From Paulinella micropora (taxonomy: Eukaryota > Cercozoa > Imbricatea > Euglyphida), in contig BJOX01000174.1 in the NCBI GenBank assembly GCA_009731375.1, positions 257,983-293,544 of the forward strand: a stretch of 35,562 nucleotides of DNA. Direction: 5' to 3'. The notes under the pieces are model-generated. The model saw only the letters and a list, made by a program, of their open reading frames with translations, had not been told where the DNA came from and made no database searches. Within the stretch, counting starts at the first letter, position 1; every line of letters begins with the position of its first letter. The translations under genes were made by a program, and so were the position numbers. Shown piece by piece: positions 11,998 to 23,118 of this stretch.

Positions 11998-12058
11998 GTC
12001 GGACTGTCCTGGTCAGTCGAGTACTTCGTCGCGATTGGAGGCGTTCGAGCTAGCTGTG
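11998..12058 (+). CDS. Exon 8 of the phased chain: Ser/Thr-rich
   Basis: The acceptor is ATCTATTTAG and the donor is GCTGTG then GTAACA. It is 61 bases, phase 2 to 0: [20 protein letters not shown] after a split Arg codon. Left copies (11008, 11861) cover its first part in the same frame. Right copies (12251, 12428, 12699) cover its last 35 or so bases and donor. This island is the only place where both halves are joined. Another frame is open too, but the left copies conserve this one better (SDC/LDC, TSS). Confidence 0.65.
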
Positions 12059-13042
12059 GTAACATACATACATACCTGCATTCATATACATACATGCATG
12101 CATACATGCAATACATACATACATACATACATACATACATACATACATACATACATACATACATACATGCATACATACATACATACATACATACATACAT
12201 ACATACATACATACATGCATACATGCATACATACATACATACATACATACATGGTTTTGGTCGCGATTGGAGGCGTTCGAGCTAGCTGTGGTAGCATACA
12301 TACATGCATACATACATACATACATACATACATACATACATACATACATACATACGTACATACATACATACATACATACATACATACATGCATACATGCA
12401 TGCATACATACATACATACATACATACATGGTCTTCGTCGCGATTGGAGGCGTTTGAGATAGCTGTGGTAACATACATACATACCTACATTCATACATAC
12501 ATGCGTACACATACATACATACATACATACATACATACATACGTACGTACTTAATTCATACATACATACATACATACATACATACATACATACATACATA
12601 CATACATACATACGTACATAATATACATGCATGCATACATACATACATACATGCATACATGCATACATACATACATACATATATACATACATACATACAT
12701 GGTCTTCGTCGCGATTGGAGGCGTTCGAGCTAGCTGTGGTAACATACATACATGCGTACCTACCTTAATACATACATACATACATACATACATACATACA
12801 TACATACATACATACATACATACGTATACATATATACATACATACATACATACATACATACATACATACATACATACATGCATACAACATACATGCATAC
12901 GTATGTATGTATGTATGTATGTATGTATGTATGTGTGTGTATGTATGTATGTATGTACGTAGATACATATATAACACTGTGCATGAATTGCATATACGAC
13001 ATAATTGTTACTACATAAATCAAATGTACGACATACATATTT
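12059..13042 (+). repeat. Intron: (CATA)n with three right copies of exon 11998
   Basis: CATA arrays with donor-edge copies at 12251-12290, 12428-12467 and 12699-12738. All end GCTGTG followed by GTAGCA or GTAACA. The array switches to TATG at 12901-12958. A unique stretch 12959-13042 is repeated, diverged, at 13097-13160. Confidence 0.88.
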
Positions 13043-13051
13043 ACATTGTAG

Positions 13052-13160
13052 GTGCTGATGGGTGCTTGGATCGAATGGCGCAATACATGTATGTATGTAG
13101 ATACGTATATTAGACGGTGCATAAATTAAACAATACGACATAATATTACATCATTGGTCA
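13052..13160 (+). repeat. Left copy of exon 13303 and tandem-duplicated intron segment
   Basis: 13052-13085 copies the acceptor edge and first codons of the exon at 13303 (VLMGAWIEWRNT against VLMGTGIEWRKP). The flanking intron sequence 12959-13050 is also present in the second unit (13097-13160 and 13286-13300). The unit of about 135 bases was therefore duplicated in tandem before the hairpin element entered one of the two. Confidence 0.7.
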
Positions 13161-13164
13161 CCTA

Positions 13165-13285
13165 CCACAAAATGTAGTCAGGTTACCGATAAAAAATACA
13201 TCGGCGCGCCAAATTTGACGTGTTTTGCGGTCTCGCCTGCGGTCTGGCCGGCCCGGCTCGCCCGCAAAACACGTCAAATTTGTGG
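13165..13285. mobile_element. MITE-like hairpin element, copy 1
   Basis: A GC-rich 121-base element between CCACAAA and TTTGTGG ends. It holds a perfect 21-base inverted repeat (13210-13230 with 13262-13282) around a 31-base GC-rich loop, and a GGCGCGCC site (13203-13210). A second copy is at 32523-32639 on the same strand. The neighbouring tandem unit (12959-13090) lacks it, giving a natural empty site for comparison. No clear target duplication is visible. It lies in an intron, just left of the acceptor at 13301. Confidence 0.7.
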
Positions 13286-13302
13286 ATAATATACTATTGC
13301 AG

Positions 13303-13358
13303 GTGCTGATGGGTACGGGCATCGAATGGCGAAAACCATTATACGGCCCGCGGGTGAG
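13303..13358 (+). CDS. Exon 9 of the phased chain
   Basis: The acceptor is ATACTATTGCAG. Two donors are possible: CCGCGG then GTGAGG at 13354, or GTGAG then GTATTT at 13359. The second gives 56 bases, phase 0 to 2, and joins correctly to the next exon: VLMGTGIEWRKPLYGPRV plus AG. A left copy at 13052 keeps the first 11 codons. A mobile element was inserted only 17 bases upstream of the acceptor, which remains intact. Confidence 0.65.
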
Positions 13359-13434
13359 GTATTTATGTATGAATGTATGTATGTATGTATGTATGTATGT
13401 ATGTATGTATGTATGTATGTATGCTTGTATGTAG
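13359..13434. repeat. Short intron of (TATG)n
   Basis: The shortest intron of the chain, 76 bases of almost pure TATG repeat between GTATTT and ATGTAG. Confidence 0.75.
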
Positions 13435-13474
13435 GACGCATGATGAGATTTCCCTAACGGCAGTGAGCAACGCG
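13435..13474 (+). CDS. Exon 10 of the phased chain
   Basis: The acceptor is GCTTGTATGTAG and the donor is AACGCG then GTATCT. It is 40 bases, phase 2 to 0: [13 protein letters not shown] after a split Arg codon. The other two frames have stops (TGA, TAA) within the 40 bases, so the open frame and the phase required by the previous exon agree. No partial copies are seen. Confidence 0.65.
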
Positions 13475-13836
<362 letters not shown>

Positions 13837-13885
13837 GTGGCCTCTATGGGTGGTTCCATTACGTTTAGTGAGGCCAAAACTGCAG
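13837..13885 (+). CDS. Exon 11 of the phased chain, possible GC donor
   Basis: The acceptor is CTATCTATACAG. The only donor that keeps the phase chain is ACTGCAG then GCAATC, a GC type. It is 49 bases, phase 0 to 1: [16 protein letters not shown] plus G. Two right copies (14097-14132, 14220-14254) repeat the exon end, and both are also followed by GC (GCCATC, GCAATA). The GC dinucleotide is therefore conserved through the duplications. Confidence 0.55.
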
Positions 13886-13917
13886 GCAATCATTCTATCT
13901 ATCTATCTATCTATCTG

Positions 13918-13948
<31 letters not shown>

Positions 13949-13975
13949 CAGCATCTATCTATCTATCTATCTCAG

Positions 13976-14053
<78 letters not shown>

Positions 14054-14149
14054 CCTACCTACCTACCTACCTACCTACCTACCTACCTATCTATCTGTTC
14101 CATCACGTCTAGTGAGGCCAAAGCTGCAGCAGGCCATCATTCTATCTAC

Positions 14150-14219
<70 letters not shown>

Positions 14220-14262
14220 GTTCCATCACATTTAGTGAGGCCAAAACTGCACAGGCAATAAT

Positions 14263-14298
<36 letters not shown>

Positions 14299-14347
14299 CC
14301 TATCTATCTACCTATCTATCTACCTATCTATCTACCTATCTATCTAC

Positions 14348-14407
<60 letters not shown>

Positions 14408-14435
14408 TTATCTATCTACCTACCTACCTACCTAC

Positions 14436-14515
<80 letters not shown>

Positions 14516-14519
14516 AGGA
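13886..14519 (+). repeat. (TATC)n/(TACC)n with two right copies of exon 13837
   Basis: TATC repeats with TACC blocks (14051-14090, 14417-14438). Copies at 14097 and 14220 begin at TTCCATCAC and end at the GC donor. Confidence 0.9.
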
Positions 14520-14576
14520 AGATAGATAGATAGATAGATAGATATCATTACAGAGTGCACTCTTGCCTGCTACAAT

Positions 14577-14653
<77 letters not shown>

Positions 14654-14758
14654 GGACGGACGGACGAACGGACTGACGCATGGATGGATGGGTGGATGGG
14701 TGGATGGATGGATGGATGGATGGATGGTTGGATGGATGGTTGGATGGATGGATGGATG

Positions 14759-14809
<51 letters not shown>

Positions 14810-14879
14810 GGATAGTAGATAGTAGATAGTAGATAGATAGGTAGATAGGTAGATAGGTAGATAGATATTAGATAGATAT

Positions 14880-14916
<37 letters not shown>
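14520..14916. repeat. (GATA)n/(GGAT)n array in inverted orientation
   Basis: The strand of the repeat flips here: GATA 14520-14652, GGAC/GGAT 14653-14760, GATA 14761-14914. An inverted copy of the exon-15888 left core lies at 14543-14575. TATC arrays on both sides are complementary to it, so the block can pair with either flank. Confidence 0.92.
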
Positions 14917-14953
14917 CTATGTGTAGCAGGCAAGATTGCACTCTGTAATGATG

Positions 14954-15001
<48 letters not shown>

Positions 15002-15047
15002 CCTACCTATCTATGTGTAGCAGTCAAGAGTGCACTCTGTAATGATG

Positions 15048-15084
<37 letters not shown>

Positions 15085-15085
15085 A

Positions 15086-15140
<55 letters not shown>

Positions 15141-15171
15141 GTGAAGCAGGCAAGAGTGCACTCTGTAGTGA

Positions 15172-15232
<61 letters not shown>

Positions 15233-15287
15233 CTATCTATCTATCTATCTATCTATATGAAGCAGGCAAGAGTGCACTCTGTAGTGA

Positions 15288-15386
<99 letters not shown>

Positions 15387-15417
15387 GTGAAGCAGGCAAG
15401 AGTGCACTCTGTAGTGA

Positions 15418-15484
<67 letters not shown>

Positions 15485-15490
15485 TTCGTG
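14917..15490 (+). repeat. Five direct left copies of exon 15888 in (TATC)n
   Basis: Cores at 14917-14954, 15011-15047, 15141-15172, 15257-15289 and 15387-15419 share GCAGGCAAGAGTGCACTCTG and TGAT, then run into TATC. In the exon frame they read GKSALCSD against GKSARCSD in the exon. The last three are nearly identical to one another; the first two have a TGTAGCAG start. Confidence 0.88.
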
Positions 15491-15534
15491 CAGTCAAAAA
15501 TTGGACTAATCTTCCTCTAGTCCGTATTGGTGAC
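15491..15534. other. Short unique spacer
   Basis: TTTCGTGCAGTCAAAAATTG and following bases join the TATC array to element R copy 3. No match elsewhere in the window. Confidence 0.4.
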
Positions 15535-15862
15535 TGCATTCCATCATAGCCGTCCAGTGTTGCATAGCCCGGGCTAGGTCCCTGCGGGGGTTTAGGCCTC
15601 ATACAATGTCATCATTGTAGCTTGCGCAAGCTTACGGTGCTCAAAACACTTGGACTAACGGCTTCCTTTTCTTTCTCTTCTTCCTTATCCTCCCACTCTC
15701 CATTCCTAGATTGCCTTTTTCTTCAACGTCCTTCCTCCTCTTCTTTTCCAGAACACAGTCTACCCGTGATTCCCATCCCGGACACATGCACAGTACACAA
15801 ATTATTGTTTGATGTGAAACTGCGTTCCTTTGCAAGGACTACATTCCTTTGCGACATCTCAT
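15535..15862 (-). repeat. Dispersed element R, copy 3
   Basis: Nearly identical to 411-722, with a short GCGCAAGCTT insertion that forms a small palindrome at 15622-15632. It ends GACATCTCATC and then TATC, as in copy 2. It lies in the intron just left of the exon at 15888. Confidence 0.8.
15641..15835 (-). CDS. ORF fragment with basic C-terminus in element R copy 3
   Basis: A 64-codon minus-strand ORF in the best-preserved R copy. It carries LEKKRRKDVEEKG, then GMESG, then IRKKRKKRKPLVQVF and a stop. Copy 1 keeps the same tail; copy 2 is frameshifted. It would be the C-terminal end of an element-encoded or host-derived protein with a nuclear-type basic tail. The ORF is open at its N-terminal side only by a nearby Met, so the true start is probably outside. 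Not recognised. Confidence 0.4.
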   Translation of the reverse strand: MQRNAVSHQTIICVLCMCPGWESRVDCVLEKKRRKDVEEKGNLGMESGRIRKKRKKRKPLVQVF

Positions 15863-15887
15863 CTATCTATCTATCTATGTGAAGCAG

Positions 15888-15946
15888 GCAAGAGTGCACG
15901 CTGTAGTGATGCTGTACTCTGCTTGACACTACCACTAGGAAAGCAG
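15888..15946 (+). CDS. Exon 12 of the phased chain: fusion point of two copy arrays
   Basis: The acceptor is GTGAAGCAG and the donor is AAGCAG then GTAAAT. It is 59 bases, phase 1 to 0: KSARCSDAVLCLTLPLGKQ after a split Gly codon. The left half is the core of the six copies at 14543-15419. The right half is the core of the ten copies at 16084-18362. Only here are the halves joined, in one open frame. This is the clearest example of the arrangement. Confidence 0.72.
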
Positions 15947-16986
15947 GTAAATATTGATACATACATACATAAATACATACATACATGCATACATACATAC
16001 ATACTATACATACCATACATACATACATACATACATACATACACACATACACACATACATATATACATACATACATACATACATGTGTTTGATACTCCCC
16101 CTAGGAAAGCAGGTAAAATATAGATACATACATACATGTACATACATACATACATACATACATACATACATACATGTGTTTGATACTTCCACTAGGAAAG
16201 CAGGTAAATGTAAAGACATACATACATGTACATAAATACATACATATATACATACACATATACATAAATACATACATGTGTTTGATACTCCCACTAGAAA
16301 AGCAGGTCAATATTGATACATGTACATACATGTACATACATCACATACATACATCACATACATACATACATGCATACATACATGTGTTTGATACTTTCCG
16401 AAAGCAGGTAAATATAGATACATACATACATACATACATACATACATACATACATGTGTTTGATACTTTTCCTAGGAAAGCGGGTCAATATAAATACATA
16501 CATACATACATACATACATACTTACATACATACATATGATTGATACTTCCCTTAGGAAAGCAGGTGAATGTAAATATATACATAAATACATACATACATA
16601 CATACATACATACATACATACGTGTGTTTGATACTCCCCCTAGAGAAGCAGGTCAATATAAATACATGCATACATACATACATACATACATACATACATA
16701 CATCTGTTTGATACTCATCCTAAGAAAATAGGTGAAAATAAGTACATACATACATACATACATACATACATACATACATACATACATACATACAGGCATA
16801 AATACATATATACATACATACATACATACATACAGGCATATATACATACATGCATACATGCATCCATGCATGCATCCATGCATGCATGCATACATACATA
16901 CATATATACACACATACATACATACATACATATATACATACGTGTATACATACGTACGTACGTTGGTACATACATACATACATACA

Positions 16987-17018
<32 letters not shown>

Positions 17019-17042
17019 TACATGCATGCATACAATATTACA

Positions 17043-17076
<34 letters not shown>

Positions 17077-18017
17077 CTTACTTACTTACTTACATACATA
17101 CATGCATGCATGCATGCATACATGCATACATGCATATACATAACGTACATACATACATGCATACATGCATACATACATACATGCATACATGCATACATAC
17201 GTACGTGCGCATACATACATGCATACATACATACATACATACATACATACATACATACATACATACATGCATACATACATACACACATGCATGCATACAT
17301 ACATACATACATACATACGTACGTACATACGTACATACAAACATACATACATACATACATACATGCATAACTACATATATACATACATACATACATACAT
17401 ACATACATACATACATACATGCATACATGCATGCATGCATGCATACATACATACATACATACATACATACATACATGCACATACATACATACATACATAC
17501 ATACGTACTTACCTGCATGCATACATACATACATACATACATATATACATACATACATACATACATACATACATACATGCATACATGCATACATACTTAC
17601 TTACTTACTTACACACATGCATGCATGCATACATGCATACATACATACATACATACATACATACAAACGTACGCATACATACATGCATACATACATACAT
17701 ACATACATACGTACGTAGGCATACATACACACATACACATACATACATAAATACATACATACATACATACATACATACATACATACATACATACATACAC
17801 ATACGTACATACGTACATACGTACGTAAATACATACATACATACATACATACATACATACATACATACGTACATACATACGTACATACATACGTACATAC
17901 ATACATACGTACATACATACGTACATACATACATACATACATACATACATACATACGTACATACGTACATACGTAAATACATACATACATACATACATAC
18001 ATACATACATACATACA

Positions 18018-18053
<36 letters not shown>

Positions 18054-18427
18054 CACGCATGCATGCATACATACATACATACATACATACATACATACAT
18101 ACATGCATACATACATGCATACATACATGCATACATACATACATACATACATACTTACCTGCATACTGCATACATACATACATACATACATACATACATG
18201 CATACATACATACATGCATACATGCATACATACATACATGCATACATACATACATGCATACATGCATACATACATACATACATACATACATACATACATA
18301 CATACTTACATACATACATACATACATAGATGCATATGTTTGATACTCCGCTAGGAAAGCAGGTGAACATGCATGCATACATACATACATACATACATAC
18401 ATACATACATACGTAGATACATGCATG

Positions 18428-18458
<31 letters not shown>

Positions 18459-18467
18459 CATACACAG
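15947..18467 (+). repeat. Intron: (CATA)n with ten right copies of exon 15888
   Basis: Copies end at 16112, 16203, 16305, 16407, 16483, 16563, 16651, 16731 and 18362, with the exon itself at the head. Each has TTGATACT, a pyrimidine run, TAGGAAAGCAG and a GT donor (GTAAAA, GTAAAT, GTCAAT, GTGAAT, GTGAAA or GTGAAC). Spacing is roughly 75-100 bases up to 16731, then a copy-free CATA desert to 18334. Variants in the desert are TACT runs (16988-17015, 17078-17093, 17595-17612, 18018-18052), TGCA and TACG. Confidence 0.88.
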
Positions 18468-18515
18468 GCCGCATCTAGAGTATCATCTGAGTCAAATGCT
18501 ACTTTAGGAAATCAG
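18468..18515 (+). CDS. Exon 13 of the phased chain: Ser/Asn-rich
   Basis: The acceptor is ATCATACACAG and the donor is AATCAG then GTCTGT. It is 48 bases, phase 0 to 0: AASRVSSESNATLGNQ. The island lies between a 2.5 kb CATA array and a TAATG array. Its last bases resemble the preceding donor-edge copies (TTTAGGAAATCAGGT against CTAGGAAAGCAGGT), which may be chance or common ancestry. Confidence 0.62.
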
Positions 18516-19116
18516 GTCTGTAATGTAATGTAATGTAATGTAATTTAATGTAATGTCATGTAATGTCATGTAATGTCATGTAATGTCATATAATGTAATG
18601 TAATGTAATGTCATGTCATGTCATGTAATGTAATTTCATATAATATAATGTAATGTAATGTAATGTAATGTATTGTAATGTATTGTAATGTATTGTCATG
18701 TAAATTGTCATGTAAATTGTCATGTAAATTGTCATGTAAATTGTCATGTAAATTGTAATGTAAATTGTAATGTAAATTGTAATGTAAATTGTAATGTAAA
18801 TTGTAATGTAAATTGTAATGTAATTTGTAATCTAAATTGGGATGTAAATTGAAATGTAAATTGTAATGTAAATTGTGATGTAAATTGTAATGTAAATTGT
18901 AATGTCGTGTGATAATGTGATGTAATGTAATACAATGTAATGTAATGTAATTCAATGCAATGCAATGCAATGGAACGGAATGGACTGCAATGCAATGTAA
19001 TGTATTGTAATGTATTGTAATGTATTGTAATGTATTGTAATGTCATGTCATAGTATGTATGTATGTATGTATGTATGTATGTATGTATGTATGTATGTAT
19101 GTATGTATGTATATAG
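18516..19116. repeat. Intron: (TAATG)n pentanucleotides, then (TATG)n
   Basis: TAATG/TCATG pentamers 18520-18700, a block with the 12-base period TGTAAATTGTAA 18695-18905, pentamers again to 19050, then TATG 19053-19111. The pentamer type recurs in the intron around 23935-24840. Confidence 0.92.
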
Positions 19117-19171
19117 CACAAGATGGAAAAAAGTCTGGTGAGGAACGATGACTGCGCCTACAATATCGAAG
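19117..19171 (+). CDS. Exon 14 of the phased chain
   Basis: The acceptor is GTATATAG and the donor is ATCGAAG then GTTCAA. It is 55 bases, phase 0 to 1: HKMEKSLVRNDDCAYNIE plus G. Five right copies follow (19239, 19360, 19475, 19558, 19632). They keep the last 35 bases, and four of them keep the GT. Confidence 0.68.
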
Positions 19172-19742
19172 GTTCAATACATACATACATACATACATAC
19201 ATACATACATACATACATACATACATACATACATACATAAAGGAACGAAGCGCAGTGCGCCTACAATATCGAAGGTTTAATACAGTCAGACATACGTATA
19301 CATACATACATAAATACATACATACATACATACATGCATACATACATACATACATACATAAAGGAACGAAGCGCAGTGCGCCTACAATATCGAAGGTTCA
19401 ATACATACATACATACATACATACATACATACATAAGTACATGCATGCATACATACATACATACATACATACATAAAGGAACGATGCACAGTGCGCCTAT
19501 AATATCGAAGGTTCAATACATACATACATACATACATACATACATACATACATACATAAAGGAACGATGCACAGTGTGCCTACAATATCGAAGGTTCAAT
19601 ACATACATACATACATACATACATACATACATAAAGGAACGATGCGCAGTGCGCCTACAATATAATAGACAGACATACATACATACCTACCTACCTACCT
19701 ACCTACATACATACATACATATACATACATATACATACATAG
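19172..19742 (+). repeat. (CATA)n with five right copies of exon 19117
   Basis: Copies at 19239-19274, 19360-19395, 19475-19510, 19558-19593 and 19632-19664. All begin AAAGGAACGA and end ATCGAAG then GTT, except the last, which is truncated before the donor. The GCGCAGTGCGC palindrome is shared by three copies but not by the exon itself. Confidence 0.88.
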
Positions 19743-19781
19743 CACACGTGGTGGAGATGCGAGATGCGAATACACATCTGG
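19743..19781 (+). CDS. Extra exon or diverged left copy of exon 20832
   Basis: The acceptor is CATACATAG and the donor is CATCTGG then GTAATA. It is 39 bases, phase 1 to 1, reading HVVEMRDANTHL after a split codon. It can be included or skipped without changing the downstream frame. It resembles the left copies at 20581 and 20721 (HVMTVQDADIAP). It is either a decayed copy that kept a donor, or a short exon in its own right. Confidence 0.4.
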
Positions 19782-20831
19782 GTAATACATACATACATGC
19801 ATACATACATTCATACATAAATACATACTTACGTACATACATACATACAAACATATATACGAACACAGCATACATACATACATACATACATACAGACATG
19901 CATACATACATACATACATACATACATACATACATGCATACATGCATACATACATACATACATAGTACTACATACATACGTACATAAATACATACATACA
20001 CACATACATACATATATACGAACGCAAACAGCAGACAAGCTTTTGGGTTATAAGTACATACATATATACATACATACATACATACATACATACATACATA
20101 CATACATACATACGTACGTACGTACGTACATATATACATACATACATACATACGTACATACATACATACATACATACATACATACGTACGTACGTACGTA
20201 CGTACGATGCATATATACATATACATACATACATACATACATACATACACACATACATACATGCATGCATGCATACATACAAACATACATACGTACATAC
20301 GTACATATATACATACATGCATACATAAAAACATACATATATACATACATATACATACATACATATATACATACATACATACATACATGCATGCATGCAT
20401 GCATGCATGCATACATACATACATACATACCATACATACATACCATACATACATACACAGATACATACATGCATGCATACATACATACATACATACATAC
20501 ATACATACATACATGCATACATGCATACATACATACATACATACATACATACCTACATACATACATACCTACATACAAAGCACACGTGATGACGGTGCAA
20601 GACGCCGACATAGCACCAGCCATACATACATACATACATACATACATTCATAAAACATACATACATACATACGTACATACGTGCATACATGCATACATAC
20701 ATACATACATACATACATAGCACATGTGATGACGCTGCAAGACGCCGACATAACACCAGCCATACATACATACATACATACATACATACCCATACATACA
20801 TACATACATAGATACATACATACATACATAG
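19782..20831 (+). repeat. (CATA)n with two left copies of exon 20832
   Basis: CATA array with TACG and TGCA variants and TA-rich breaks; a small unique patch 20018-20050. Left copies at 20581-20621 and 20721-20761 keep acceptor AG and read HVMTVQDADIAPA and HVMTLQDADITPA, then merge into CATA. Confidence 0.85.
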
Positions 20832-20882
20832 CAGAAGAGATGACGATGCAAGAAGTCGACATAGCACCAGCCAATGTAATTG
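20832..20882 (+). CDS. Exon 15 of the phased chain
   Basis: The acceptor is CATACATAG and the donor is GTAATTG then GTAATA. It is 51 bases, phase 1 to 1: EEMTMQEVDIAPANVI between split codons. Left copies (20581, 20721) share its first 40 bases. The right copy (21042-21085) shares its last 40 (TMQDADIALANVI) and ends in GC rather than GT. Confidence 0.68.
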
Positions 20883-20890
20883 GTAATACA

Positions 20891-20933
<43 letters not shown>

Positions 20934-21472
20934 TGTGTGTGTGTGTATGTGTGTATGTATGTATGTATGTATGTATGTATGTATACATGTATACCGTGTA
21001 ATACTATGTATGTATGTACGTATGTATGTACGTATGTATATGAACACGATGCAAGACGCTGACATAGCACTAGCAAATGTAATTGGCAATCTATATATAT
21101 ATATATATGTGTGTATGTATGTATGTATGTATGTATGTATGTATGTATGTATGTATGTATGTATGTATGTATACATGTATGTATACATGTATGCATGTAT
21201 GTATGTATGTATGTATGTATGTGTATGTATGTATGTATGTATGTATGTATGTATGTATGTATGTACGTATGTATGTACGTATGTATGTACGTATGTATGT
21301 ATGTATGTATGTATGTATGATGTATGTATGTATGTATTTATTTAAGTATGTATGTATGTAATGTAATGCATGTGTATGTATGTATGTATGTATGTGTGTG
21401 TGTGAATGTCTGTCTGTCTGTATTTAATATGTATGTCTATAAGCTTATATATATGTATGTATTTTAAATTAG
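20883..21472 (+). repeat. Intron part: TA, (TATG)n and one right copy of exon 20832
   Basis: TA 20890-20930, TATG 20945-21040, right copy 21042-21085, TATG 21111-21405, then a unique acceptor-bearing stretch ending TTTTAAATTAG at 21472. Confidence 0.85.
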
Positions 21473-21505
21473 GCATGGAGGCTGGGACAAAAGCTAAGAT
21501 TTCTG
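21473..21505 (+). repeat. Left copy of exon 22833
   Basis: Keeps an AG acceptor and reads MEAGTKAKIS in the exon phase before running into TATG repeat. A second left copy at 22657-22687 has MET-GTK and then a TAA stop. Element S separates the two. Confidence 0.7.
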
Positions 21506-21703
21506 TATGTATGTATGTATGTATGTATGTATGTATGTATGTATGTATGTATGTATGTACGTACGTATGTACGTATGTATGTACGTATGTATGTGTGTAT
21601 GTAATGTATGTATGTATGTGTGTATGTAATGTATGTATGTATGTATGCATGTATGCATGTATGTATGTATGTATGTATGTATGCATCTATGTATCTATAT
21701 ATA

Positions 21704-21739
<36 letters not shown>

Positions 21740-21799
21740 TGTATGTAATGCATGTATGTATGTATGTATGTGTGTATGCATGTCTGCCTGTATTATTAT

Positions 21800-21888
<89 letters not shown>
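21506..21888. repeat. (TATG)n then (GATA)n
   Basis: TATG 21506-21790 with TAATG and TACG variants; GATA 21800-21893 leads straight into element S. It is the complement of the TATC tail of S copy 1. Confidence 0.93.
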
Positions 21889-21893
<5 letters not shown>

Positions 21894-22255
21894 GAAATAT
21901 CGACTAATGTCAGAAAAAAGGAGCTTCTGATTTCGTCAACCAGGAAGTCTGTGGGTAAAGTATTAACCCGATGCCCAGCTAAGCCGTGATGTTTGCACGG
22001 AAGGGACTGACACAGGCAATACCAAAGCTTCCTAGTACCAGGCTGGGCCAGGGCTCGTTCCATAAAGCGCCCCTTGCAGAACGAGCTCCCACCTCCATTA
22101 CAGAGGGCCCAGTAAGCAGATGGAGTTTCGAGACTGTTCGACAGTCTAGTATAAACCGACAGAGCACTGTGGGTTTTATTCCGGGCTCAACAAGCGAGAA
22201 AGGGCACCCTGAGGGAACAGGATTGTGCTTCCCGTCGCTATTTCGGCATGTGACT
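21889..22255 (-). repeat. Dispersed element S, copy 2
   Basis: Reverse-complement match to 1140-1489, without the gap present there. Its start (GATGAAATATC, next to GATA repeats) corresponds to the TATC-tailed end of copy 1. The + strand has an uninterrupted frame from about 21986 into the gap at 22256 that I do not recognise. I take it as incidental, since no second independent copy tests it. Confidence 0.8.
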
Positions 22256-22265
22256 NNNNNNNNNN
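22256..22265. other. Assembly gap (10 N) at a perfect duplication
   Basis: The 191 bases before the gap (22055-22245) are repeated without any difference I can see after it (22266-22456). This suggests an unresolved overlap or two haplotypes rather than a true unit array. Confidence 0.85.
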
Positions 22266-22456
22266 TCGTTCCATAAAGCGCCCCTTGCAGAACGAGCTCC
22301 CACCTCCATTACAGAGGGCCCAGTAAGCAGATGGAGTTTCGAGACTGTTCGACAGTCTAGTATAAACCGACAGAGCACTGTGGGTTTTATTCCGGGCTCA
22401 ACAAGCGAGAAAGGGCACCCTGAGGGAACAGGATTGTGCTTCCCGTCGCTATTTCG
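22266..22456 (-). repeat. Dispersed element S, copy 3 (truncated)
   Basis: Identical by eye to 22055-22245. It is cut after CGCTATTTCG, where the sequence passes into GATAG-type repeat instead of GCATGTGACT. Confidence 0.8.
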
Positions 22457-22510
22457 AGATAGGTAGATAGAAAGATAGATAGAAAGATAGATATATATAT
22501 ATACATATAC

Positions 22511-22544
<34 letters not shown>

Positions 22545-22582
22545 ATGTATGTGTGTGTATATGTATATGCATATGTACATGC

Positions 22583-22638
<56 letters not shown>

Positions 22639-22832
22639 GTATATATTTTCAATTAGGCATGGAGACTGGTACAAAATAAGATTTCTGTATGTGTGTGTAT
22701 GTATGTGTATGTATGTGTATGTATGTATGTATGTATGTATGTATATAAGTGTCCATTAATGTATGCATGCATGCATGTATGTATGTATGTATGTATGTTT
22801 GTATGTATTTATGTATGTGTGTATGCATGTAG
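22457..22832 (+). repeat. Intron: GATA/TA/TG arrays and second left copy of exon 22833
   Basis: GATA and TA 22457-22525, GT and ATGTAT repeats to 22650, left copy 22657-22687 with an in-frame TAA, TATG array 22690-22830. Confidence 0.82.
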
Positions 22833-22910
22833 ATATAGAGGCTGGGACAAAGGTGCAGACATCCCCTACACTTGCTGATCGTACCATTAGTAACAAGGAA
22901 CGCGCAGAAT
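22833..22910 (+). CDS. Exon 16 of the phased chain
   Basis: The acceptor is GCATGTAG and the donor is GCAGAAT then GTATCT, one of only two donors here without G at the last exon base. It is 78 bases, phase 1 to 1: IEAGTKVQTSPTLADRTI..., ending ERAE, then T. Alignment with the left copies (MEAGTK) fixes the acceptor at 22832 rather than at the AG six bases later. The composition is polar. Confidence 0.65.
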
Positions 22911-22913
22911 GTA

Positions 22914-22949
<36 letters not shown>

Positions 22950-22999
22950 TCACACACACACACACATGCAGACACACACATACGCAAACCTGATCTCAA

Positions 23000-23048
<49 letters not shown>

Positions 23049-23064
23049 TCTCTCTCTCTCTCTT

Positions 23065-23118
<54 letters not shown>

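Noticed and set aside
14917-16731. CRISPR-like pattern (short conserved cores at regular spacing)
   Set aside because: The spacers are microsatellites, cores vary, and the cores are exon edges of a eukaryotic gene.
14520-19050. Telomeric or centromeric satellite
   Set aside because: Units are simple microsatellites interrupted by exon pieces; no telomere-type TTAGGG-like unit and no constant-length satellite monomer.
19239-19664. tRNA-like or SINE B-box words (GGTTCAATAC)
   Set aside because: No A box at a proper distance and no cloverleaf; the word is exon end plus donor plus CATA repeat.
21986-22255. Open + frame in element S
   Set aside because: About 90 codons without a stop, but it runs into an N gap, has no recognisable features, and the other copies are too similar or gapped to test for coding.
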